Assembly: GCA_028673005.1 (NCBI GenBank)
Contig: CM054113.1
Location: 210,791,504 to 210,855,503, forward strand
Direction: 5' to 3'
From: Tanypteryx hageni
Taxonomy: Eukaryota > Arthropoda > Insecta > Odonata > Petaluridae
Length of the DNA stretch: 64,000 nt
A program made the position numbers and the translations under genes. Positions within the stretch are counted from its first letter, which is position 1, and each line of letters opens with the position of its first letter. Below are positions 1 through 9,900 of this stretch, piece after piece. Under the pieces are notes generated by a model. It made no database searches. It was not told the origin of the DNA and saw only the letters and a program-made list of their open reading frames with translations.

Positions 1-458
1 GAAAGCTCTTTGCAACTCTTCCCTCATTTGTTTTTGTTTACATTTAAAGTTTTACATAGTTGAATTTCAAACTAAAAACATAAATATATTGGGTAATATT
101 TTTCAAAAAATTAATTAATAATTTTTTAAAACCAAATTCGTTAATATCACAATTCATGGGTGCATTTTTATTCAATTCATTATAGTAATTTTATCCAGTC
201 ATTTGCCTTTATAGTGAAAACCGGATATATAATAAAAATATTTCTATTTTCTGTTTGGAAGACAGTGCCCCACCACGTCTCTCTTGATATTCTCCGACTA
301 ACAGTTTGGAATATACTTAACATTTTCTTCAGAGAAACGATATAAATTTTTATAACCATTGGTTGTTGAAACTTTTCTCTTATTTTTTAAGCTTTTGTGT
401 CACCATAAATTACCATATTTATATTTAGGATCAATTATCATGAAAATAGAGTACTTAG

Positions 459-520
459 AAATATTTTAGCAAGCCCTTTACCTCACTTAAAAATATCTTA
501 GCAAGCCCTTTACCTCACTT
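459..520. repeat. Tandem duplication, 31-bp unit, two copies
   Basis: Two adjacent units share TTAGCAAGCCCTTTACCTCA and differ by about one base (ATTTTAGC versus ATCTTAGC). It is a simple local duplication directly before the palindrome cluster. Confidence 0.85.
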
Positions 521-530
521 AAAAAAGTTT

Positions 531-724
531 AAGCATATGCTTAATGCATTAAGCTAAAGCTTGGTTTTATTCACACAATTTTAAGCAAATGCTTAAGAAA
601 AATCCTAAAAATAAGCAAATGCTTATTTTTTCTAGCAAATGCTATTTTTTTACTCACCCCAAATCAAGCATTTGCTTAAAAAGTGATAGAAATCATAAAC
701 ATAAGCATTTGCTTATTTTTTATT
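531..724. repeat. Cluster of six AAGCA(W)(W)TGCTT palindromes
   Basis: Perfect or near-perfect 10-12 bp palindromes occur at 531-542, 583-594, 613-624, 633-644, 666-677 and 713-724, with forms AAGCATATGCTT, AAGCAAATGCTT and AAGCATTTGCTT; a looser AAGCTAAAGCTT lies at 551-562. Spacing is irregular (about 20-50 bp). Such density could mark subterminal transposase sites of an unrecognised element or a homotypic binding-site cluster. The sequence alone does not decide. Confidence 0.8.
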
Positions 725-1040
725 CACTCGACCCATTGTCTTCATGATATATAAGTTTAACCAAAATTTCAAACCTGTTTTATTGAATTACTACAAGTAT
801 AAGTTTGTCTCCATAATCAAGGAAGGTACTGGTGCCTAGAGAAAACTATTGTAGAAAAGCAAATACAATCAGAGCTTTTCTATATATGAGTTGCATACTG
901 CAAGCGCTAAAAAAATAATCACTATACACCAAGATCTAAACTTGTAAAATCTCCAGGGCAACAGCACTTCAGCCACATGGAAACTTTATGTATTAGATAA
1001 TAAATTCCACAAGTTCTAGCAGAATATTTATAATTTTCTG

Positions 1041-1517
1041 CATACTTATGGCAACTATCCGTAATTTCAAATTCTCTTGTCCAAGTTTTTGTATTTCAAG
1101 TTTTGTGTCTCAGATCGCCCTGCTTGAGCAATAAGAATAATCATCATTAAAACAATACCCTATACACTAAATTTATGGAAAAATTAGGATATTTTCTGTT
1201 AAGATTAGCACATATTTGGGTTTAAAAACTTGCGAAATAGGTATGATGCCATTATATTTACCAATTGAAAAGAGTTAAAATTTCTCGAAAAACTACAAAA
1301 CTCAACATTAAAAATACTTTTTACGTTTTAATAAATTTCATGTGTTAATATAATGATATCATCCTATGTTTATATCATAGTTTAAAATCAATGGCATAAT
1401 AATATATAAGACAATTTTCATTTTCTTCGAAATTAAGGCATATATTCGGAATTTTTAAATTCTCTGGCAATCAGCTCATGTCCAAGTATTTGGATTTCAG
1501 GTTTCATGGTTTATATC
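1041..1517. repeat. Diverged about 400-bp direct repeat, second copy split by the hAT
   Basis: The stretch from about 1060 (GTCCAAGTTTTTGTATTTCA, then GAGCAATAAGAATAATCATC) recurs about 400 bp downstream: its first half at 1470-1517 (GTCCAAGTATTTGGATTTCA) and its second half at 5609-5690 (CAGCAATAACTATAATCATC). The hAT at 1518-5600 sits in the middle of the second copy. The family was not recognised. Confidence 0.65.
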
Positions 1518-4500
1518 CATGCGCGGATCCAAGGGGGGGGGGGGCGATAAGCAGGCTGTCAGGTGGCGGGATGGTTTCTTCAGTAGGCTTAGGTTATTGA
1601 ATAGATTCTTCTTCGAAATTTCCCATTCTTCTTGTCTTTATGTCACTGCCGACGTATTGTCCTAGCAAAAAGGGTCTGTTGGAGATAGTGTCACCCTGGG
1701 CGGTGCTGAAACTTGCTAATTGGGGTGGTGGGGAGGAGAATGGGATTCCCAGGATTTTCAACGAATGGCGAGTGAAGGGGAAGGAACCTATCCGAGTGGG
1801 ACATTGCCTTCGAATGCGCTCAATGTGCGCACTCCGGGCGCGTAGCCTTTTGGAGAACCCTCGCACCAGGTGCAGTAAAGATAGTATCATATGAATGCTC
1901 TCTCTTTCGAACAGCGATTAGGGGAGATGGCCATTTCAACAACCTACACTATCGACTAGGTGCCGGTAAAAGGTTGAAACAAAGTCATCGGTTTATGCCT
2001 TGGTTCTCCTTCCACCCTCATTCAATGGTGTCGGTTCATTTTGTTCATATGAATGGCTATAATTTATGAAGCTTTTTAGATGTCTCTTCTTGAGTTTACC
2101 CAAAAGGACTACGATGATATTTCTAAATACACATTTTGGAATTTACCCCTCCTCCCGTTTGCTTAGAGTGCTTCCCCACTTCTGAGCTTTTCCATCTCCC
2201 AAAATCCTTTACAAGGGGTCTTTCTCTATCTCGGGTTTTCCCGTCATTGTTTTCAAGAGCTTACGAGCGTTTTAAGATCATTCATTCAGTGATTCGCTAA
2301 TGCGTGTGTGATAGTTTGCCGGAGAAGTGCTATAAGTTACAAGTGTCGCAGAAGTATATAGTCGGTACACACAATCAGATTTTGCGCTTCATCGTGTCCC
2401 ACAATTCAGCATTACAGCAGCAGTTCTACAAGTATTCAAAATACCATCACTTCAAGAGTGATTATTACTTCTTTGGAGATAGACGACAAAACATGCAGCG
2501 GAAGAATTCTACAATTATCTGTAAGTGATTTCTTACGAAATTTTTGTTTATTTTCTCTATATTCGAATTCAAATCACTAAAAATGCAACAATCAATGTCT
2601 GATAAAAGTATTATTATTTTAAAAATTATTCCATGGAATTTATCTTTAAAAGGGAATTTATATATTTAGTCAGCATTGAAGATGTATAGTTAAATTTTGT
2701 ATATTATTAACGTGAATCATTATTTGAACCTTTTCAGATATACCCTGATTAAAATGAAATCAAACAGACAAAAGCGCCAGAAAATGTTGCATTTTTATCT
2801 TATTTCTTCAAAAAAAGAATCAATAATAAATTCGAGCAATGAAGAAGTGGAAGTAGCAGTGTCTACACTACTACCTGTCGACTCCTTGAATAGAGGTATA
2901 CGCTTATGAAGATAACAGTTCAGTTATTTCATCGTTTCATTCTGTAGATATCGAACATTATATTAGTGATAGTAGTGCAACGGTGAAGAATGATATCGGT
3001 ATTTAGCTTGGAGGAAAATTAGATGATTTAACAAAGAAAGAACTTCGTTTTGTGCACCTAAAAATTATGTCTTTCCTTTATCTGAGCATCAAAAGAACGG
3101 CAAAGTTGAAAAGAGATACCTCGATCAAACTCACTTAGATAGATTCACTTTGGGTAGTATATTCTCCAATAAAGCAGGGAATTTACTGTAAATATTGTTC
3201 CTTGTTCGCTCCTACAACTGTTGGTTCAATTAAATGTAAAACTCAGACCGGGGTTTTAGTTTCAAAGCCGCTTACTGCATTTTCAAAATTATTGGGCAAG
3301 GATGGTCTTCTTGAAAAAACACCAAGGCAACGCTTATTATAATAGCTCTGTGGAATCGGCAAAAATGTTTTTAAGGAACTTTGGCAAGCCCAAAACTGAA
3401 GTTCAAAACATGTTAATTTCAGGGAGACTGAAGCAAGTTCAAGAGAATCGAAGGGGCATCTTTTGCCTATTGTTGACACGCTCATCACTCTAGGTAGACA
3501 AAATATAGCATTTTGAGGCCATAGGGATGACGGCAATTTTTCAAACAGGCCTGAGAGCAGTAAAATCATTACGAACGAGGGAAAATTTCGCGCTATATTA
3601 AAATTACGTATCCGAGGTGGTGACCAGGATCTTGAAAATCGTCTGAAATCCTCTAGCGCAAATGCCACATACATTTCAAAAACGACTCTGAACTCGATTA
3701 TTGATTGTTGCGTCGATGAAATTTTGGAAAAAATCCTAAACTTTGTGAGGGAAGGAAAATATTATTCCATTTTATTTGACGAAACTACTGATATAACTAT
3801 GGTGTCTCAATTAAGCCTTGTTATTAGGTATGTTTATGAAAATAAAATTAGGGAAGATTTCATTGGTTTTGTGGATTTGCACAATGAAAATTTCACATCA
3901 AGAATTAGACAATACCTAGAACCTAAATTAGGGGGGATGTGCTAGGAAAATCAGTTGTTCAGTTATTAGTAAAAAATAATCTTGATATGAAAAACTGTGT
4001 TGGTATTTGCACCGATAACTGCCATGTCATGGCTTCTGATCAGCGTGGTGCTGCTTCAGAAATCCGTAAGGTTTCTCCTCATGCGGTTAGAGTTCCTTGC
4101 CAAAGCTATTCATTGAACCTGACTTTGTCGAAATCGTCCGAAATTAGGGCAATTAGAAAATGTTTTGAATTAATGGGCGAGGTTATTAATTTTTATCATA
4201 TGTCAGCTAAGAGAAGTTTTCTTTTAAAGAGAGTAATGGGTGGGGGATTAAGTAGCTTGTGCGATACATGCTGGGTAGAAAGGCATAATGCTTGTTTAAT
4301 GTTTGAGAAAAATTTTTCCACAATTACCAAGATATTGAACGATATCAGTAATTGGGATGATAGGACATCTTCAACAAAGGCAGATTTACTCCTCAATAAT
4401 CTCATGACAAGCGAATTCATTGTTTTGATGAAATGCATTACTTTTATTTTTCCTTAACACTTCCAGTTAATAAGTCATTACAAAAAGAATCGTTAGATCT

Positions 4501-5600
4501 GTATTCAGCTATAAAATGCATCGAGGACATCATTTGCTTATTAGATTGTGAAAGGAAAAGGGTTGATGAAGTATTTAATAGAATTTGGAAAAGCGCTAAT
4601 GAATTTGCAGATATTTTGCAATTAAAGCTCATTAAGCCCAGGTATGCATCAAGACGAATTAACTGTTCAGAAACAGCTGAGGAATACTATCAACGTAGTG
4701 TATTTATCCCAATGATTGATACTCTCCTAGTTGATTTTCGAAGCCGTATTTGTGTTGATACATTGAAGGCATTTAATTTGGGAAATATATTACCGAAACA
4801 ACTATTTTTTTTATCAAGCTGAGTTAGATAATACTGCAATGTCATTATGGGAAAAATATTCTGACTTTTTGAATGTTTCCATTATTTCAAATTCGTTTAC
4901 TATTTTTCTAAGCGAATTAGTAATGTGGAAAACCAAATGGGAACGTGAATATAAGTGCAATAACATTAAAACTGACATGAGTGCCTGTGAAGTTTTCAGT
5001 ATGTGCGACAAGGAAATTTATCCAAATTGCAACATTTTATTAAAGAATTTACTCACTCTTGCTAGCTCTGAACGCAGCTTTTCGGCTTTGCGACGATTAA
5101 AAACTTGATTGCGGAACAGAATGAGTGAAGAAATACTTGTGGGTTTGGCGTTACTCCATATACATCAAGATATTCATGTTGACCCGGAAGAGATTTTAGA
5201 TCGTTTTGCTAATTCTGGCAATCGACGACTTGATTTTTATTGTGATTTTTAAAATAAAATGTTAAGAAGTGCTATACAAAGTTAATAAAATGTCACAGAT
5301 ACCCGATTTAAATATTTTTTTTCTTTTTTACATTATGCGAAACATAAGCCTGATACATCATTTTCACAAAATATAATATAATGTAAGGGAGGTCAAATGC
5401 GTAGTTTACTAAATATATTTTACCTAAAATAGGGTTTATGATAGAAAATATACTATATTATTATTTCTTGTGATAATCTCTTTAAAAAGTCCTGAATATA
5501 ATTTTGAGGAATATAGGGAGTTGTATTTGAAAATTTTCCTATTTACGAGGAAAATAGAACTTAATGCCCCCCCCTTGGGATGTTTCTGGATCCACCCTTG
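1518..5600 (+). mobile_element. hAT DNA transposon, copy 1 (inactive)
   Basis: The element starts CATGCGCGGATCCA and its 3' end, reverse complemented, starts CAAGGGTGGATCCA; the two share 11 of 14 bases. It is flanked by TTTATATC (1510-1517) and TTTAGATC (5601-5608), an 8-bp target duplication with one mismatch, as expected for hAT. Inside is a broken zf-TTF/DUF4371/hAT_C transposase. A second copy lies at 31877-36687. Copy 1 lacks about 53 bp of a GC-rich hairpin near its 5' end and a 19-bp stretch before the coding region that copy 2 has. Confidence 0.9.
2754..5252 (+). pseudogene. hAT transposase (zf-TTF, DUF4371, hAT dimerisation), broken
   Basis: Cut-and-paste transposase of the ZMYM1/DUF4371-like hAT group. 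From the ATG at 2754, pieces in different frames give a basic N-terminus, a zf-TTF-like stretch with CKYCSLF, the DUF4371/RNase H core with [18 protein letters not shown] (first catalytic D), [11 protein letters not shown], a W-containing VERHNAC segment, and the dimerisation end [19 protein letters not shown], stopping at 5252. It is interrupted by stops and frameshifts, among them TAG in GGTATTTAG near 3007, TGA near 3514, a frame change in the G run near 3931-3936 and another near 4433-4457. Several breaks are shared with copy 2. A probable 5' intron runs from GTAAGT near 2520 to CCTTTTCAG near 2738. Confidence 0.85.
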
Positions 5601-5608
5601 TTTAGATC

Positions 5609-6764
5609 AGCCTGTTTCAGCAATAACTATAATCATCATTAAGATAATAGCCGATATGTTATACCAAAATTTATGTAAAAATTAGGATTATGGCATCATC
5701 ATCTGTGCATTTTAGTAGGTATCCAGATAAAAAATTAATTTAAAATGATCACATCATAATATGTATATGTCGTTGGCTGAAATAAAATGGATTATAAATC
5801 CAATATAAACATTAAATCAATGGAAAATGCATTCCCATTGAAAGGCTTTGGAATCGTTGCTATGGCAGTTAAAAATTTTCATTGTTGAAAACTGAAAAAC
5901 TTTTCATAATTTTATGATTATAATAAAATTTTTATGCAAATTTAACATGTATTTGAATTCTGTCTTCAGAAAAATTAACTTCACTCTTTCTTCCACAGTA
6001 TGGTGCATGTAGCGACTTTGTATCTTAAATTTTAAAAAACAATTTTATTTAGCCCTGCACAGTTTTCAATGCTTTTATTTATGGATGTTTAAAACTGGAC
6101 TTTGGGATAAAAAACACCTCTTTAATATAACTTTTTCTGGAATTTCGGATTTTTTCCTGATGTTGTACCTATCTTCCTTCCAAATTTCAGCTCTGTATCT
6201 TTTCTAGAAGTACCTTAGGTTTTATATGATATATCCTATATATGTAAGAAGCAGCTATTTATAATGGTATTGAAGCAATTTAACCTATACCAGACCAGTT
6301 ATGGCTTAAATGTAATATAATAAAGAAAATTGCTAAAATGTACTTTAAGTCTGCAACTTGGGTAATTTTTTGCAATTTGGCCAAACTGCATAAAAGTGAA
6401 TCACGCCACTCCATTCATAGAAATTTGCCATATGTTTGGTACTGCATCATGGGAAGCCATGTTTGGGGAAATTTTGATGTTTTTAAATAATGTTTCCTGG
6501 AAGATAATTCAGAATTAAACCAATTCGAAGATTTCTAAAATTCATAAAATATAAAAATGAACCTTATTGTAAAACCATTGTATTTAATTAAATCCACTCA
6601 ATCATCTTAGCAACTCTATAAGATGGCATTGGCTCCCTACCTAATGGTTATTTTTGTCTTGTCAAAGACATCCATCTTCTTTTATTCATGTACTCTTCAT
6701 TAGGAAATGAATTGGAGTGTAGTTATTCTCTAGATTTTTTTGCTTCTTTTCATCCATTTCATAG
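5609..6764. other. Intron sequence up to anoctamin exon a
   Basis: No gene is seen. Bases 5601-6148 are present almost unchanged at 36029-36576 inside hAT copy 2. A pyrimidine tract with TTTCATCCATTTCATAG precedes the exon acceptor at 6764. Confidence 0.75.
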
Positions 6765-6929
6765 GTAGCATTAGCAGTGGCTGCTGTGCTTGGAGTTGTT
6801 CTGTACCGAATGTCTGTATTGGCAGCTCTGAGTGTGTATGGAGATAATGTTATTACCAGCTATGCCATACTCTTCACAACTGCTACAGCAGCAAGTATTA
6901 ATCTTTGCTGTATCATGGTGTTTAACTGG
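6765..6929 (+). CDS. Anoctamin exon a (TM3-TM4)
   Basis: This exon is 165 bp with phase 0 at both ends. The acceptor is ATAG before 6765 and the donor is GTAAGT at 6930. The 55 codons contain [17 protein letters not shown] and a second hydrophobic stretch [15 protein letters not shown], matching TM3 and TM4 of ANO1. It is the first exon in the window; no exon was recognised to its left. Confidence 0.9.
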
Positions 6930-9900
6930 GTAAGTAGGTTTTAAATTATATCACTCAAGTCAAAAAAGCAATGAAAACTCCTGTATTACTTAGTTGAAAA
7001 TTAAATTTGTTATAAAGATAAGTATCTTTTAATGTTTGACTGGAACTTTCTTCTTATATTTTCACCTCAAAAGTAGAAGAAAACTGAGATCCTTTGTGGC
7101 TATTTATATGATTACAGTAACTGCTCAATCATCACAGCTTTGCTTATTAGCGGTTCGCTGCTATCAGACCACAGCCGTCTATCTCCTCAAGACAGCATTG
7201 CAATCACATTCCTTCCATTCCACAGACATCCATGTTTTTTGCAGAATTTATTGTGCATACTTTTGCCTTATCTCTTAACACTTAAGAGGAAAGCGAGTGA
7301 TAAGGCAGCGACTGACTTTAAGATAAAGGTGATGAATTTAATTGAGAATATGGAGTTATTGAATAGGCCTGCTTGTGCTGATAGTGCAGCATCAGTGGGT
7401 ATGGTGGGTGGTTGTGTAATGAATGAATCTGCCATGGGCTACACAAGGAAAAAAACAGCATTTAGGTCAAGAATAAGCACTTAAAAATAAAAAATTGAAA
7501 AAGACAAGGTATTTTTTTCAAATTTCAGCTTGCAAAAATCAGGGGTCGTCTTAAATTTGAGTACGAAGTTGTGTACCATCAATACATTGCAGTTAATTGA
7601 TAGCGCATCCATTCATCACACTTCAATTTGTGGCACATCAATTAGTCACACGGCAAACCCATCTTGCATCAATGTATCGCATGGCAAACACATCACGCAT
7701 CAGTTTATTGCTCGACAATTTTGTCATGAGACAAATTCGTCACAAGGCAAATTGGAAGGGGAGATAAACTTGTTGGGTTGGGAATCACCCTCTGTCATAC
7801 ACTATCCAATGTGTCTCGCATAATTCACCAAGAGAATTGCAATTCTTTCCGCTTTATCGAAATATAAGGAAACTTTTGTTTGTGGAAAAGTGGCTTCTCC
7901 TGCCATTCACCAGTCATGGTGTCTCGCTCTTCAATTTGTCGAGAGATGAATTGATGCGTGATATATTCACATGCACTGGTGGTGTAGTGGTTAGCGTGTC
8001 GGCTTTCTATTGCAAAGTTCGGGGGTTCAAACCCCTCGAATGGTGGTTTTATTAAAAAAAAAACTATCATCAGTGCCTGGCAGTAGGCAGCAGTACTGTC
8101 AGTATGGTATAGAGCCGAAAACAAATGATGTTGGTTGGGTCTATATCCAATACAGCTGTAGGCGTGATCAGGACGATTTGAACGGCTACAGTACTGCGAT
8201 GTGGAAAGCAAGAGGGAAACTACCACATTACAATCCCTAGTAAAGATTATATGGTTGGACAATATGAGTTCTCTCGAGGTAAAACAATCCGGAGGTAAAA
8301 TAGTCCCCCAATCGGGGCGGGGACTGCCTTGAGGAAAACATTTGTCGAAAGTAAATTACGAATAGGGACTTGGAACGTAAGAACTATGAGAAAGGCAGGA
8401 AAGCTAGAGAACTTGAAAGAAGAAATGAGAAGAAATAGAGTTGACATTATAGGGCTAAGCGAAACTAGATGGGAGGGAGAAGGACAGTTCGACTCGGAAG
8501 AATTCACGGTAGTCTATTCTGGAGGAAATAGTGGGGAAAGGGGAGTAGCTCTGGTACTTAGGAAAGATATGATGAAAAGCGTGACAAAGATAATAGCAAC
8601 GAACGATAGACTGATGGCAATAAAGCTAAAAGCAGTCCCAGTGGACATGCTGATAATCCAGGTATATATGCCAACGTCAGCTCATGACGATGAAGAAATA
8701 GATGAGATCTATGAGCAAATTAATGAAATTTACGAAGAAGACGGAAGAGGAAAGGTAAACTGCATAATAATGGGAGATTGGAACAGCATAGTCGGAGAAG
8801 GACAGGAAGAAAATGTTGTCGGGCAATACGGACTTGGGAAGAGAAATCGAGGAGGGGAGAAACTCGTAGAATTCTGCATCAATAATGACCTTGTAGTGAC
8901 TAATACATGGTTCAAAAACCATAAACGAAGGTTATACACATGGTAAAGCCCAGGAGATAGAATGAGATGCCAAATAGATTACATCCTTGTAAAACAAAGA
9001 TTCAGGAACAGCATAAAGAACGCCAAGGCATTTCAAGGAGCAGACATTGATTCAGATCACAGCCTTCTAATACTTGACGTGAGTACAAAGCTCAAACAAA
9101 TAAGAAAAACGAGAAGAGAAAGACAGACCTGGGACCTAGAAAAACTGAAAGAAAGGCAGGATGTAATCAGCATGAAGTTGGAAGATAACCTAAGAAAGTT
9201 GGAAAACAAACCGAAGACCGTTGATATAGAATGGAATGAAATTAAAACCAGTATCAAGGATACCTTGGATAAAGAGATTGGAAAACAAGAGAAGAAAATC
9301 AGAAAACCATGGATCACGAAGGAAATGCTGGAGAAAATGGATGAGAGACGAAAATGGAAAAACGTTAACAGTGAAGAAGGTAGAGCCAACTATAGGCGTA
9401 TAAACAATGAGTTGAGAAGGGTAACAGATAAAGCTAGAGAAAATTGGATAAAAGGAAAATGTGATGAAATAGAACAAATGGAGAAGTTAGGACGGTACGA
9501 TATGATGTACGCTAGGGCACTGGAATTAGAAGATAAGAAGTCTAATGGAATTTGTGGTAAAGGAATTATGAATACGGATGGGAAGATAGTCTCAGAAACA
9601 AAGGATGTAGCACAGGTATGGGAAGAATACATTAAGGAATTATACAGCAAACAGGCAGGAGCGGCAAAAATAGAACTGGAAAATGAGGAAAACATTGAAG
9701 AAGACAACTTAGGACCAAGTATTAGTGAGAGCGAAGTAGAAAAGGCGATAGTGGAACTAAAGAAGGGGAAAGCCACGGGCAGCGATGGAATACTGGCTGA
9801 GATACTTAAAGTCATAGGATCAGAAGGACTAAAAGCGATCACGAAATTAATTAATAAGATTTACGACACGGGAGAGTGGCCTCAGGATTTCCTAGAAGTA

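Larger units (their letters stand above)
1..1517. other. Intronic flank without coding exons
   Basis: This AT-rich sequence lies upstream of the first visible anoctamin exon. No exon with anoctamin similarity was seen. It holds a short tandem repeat, a cluster of 12-bp palindromes and a diverged repeat unit, listed separately. Confidence 0.5.

Noticed and set aside
7976..8050. A genuine tRNA gene
   Set aside because: A and B boxes are good, but the acceptor strands do not pair and the module sits inside the LINE target duplication, so it is treated as a tRNA-derived promoter.
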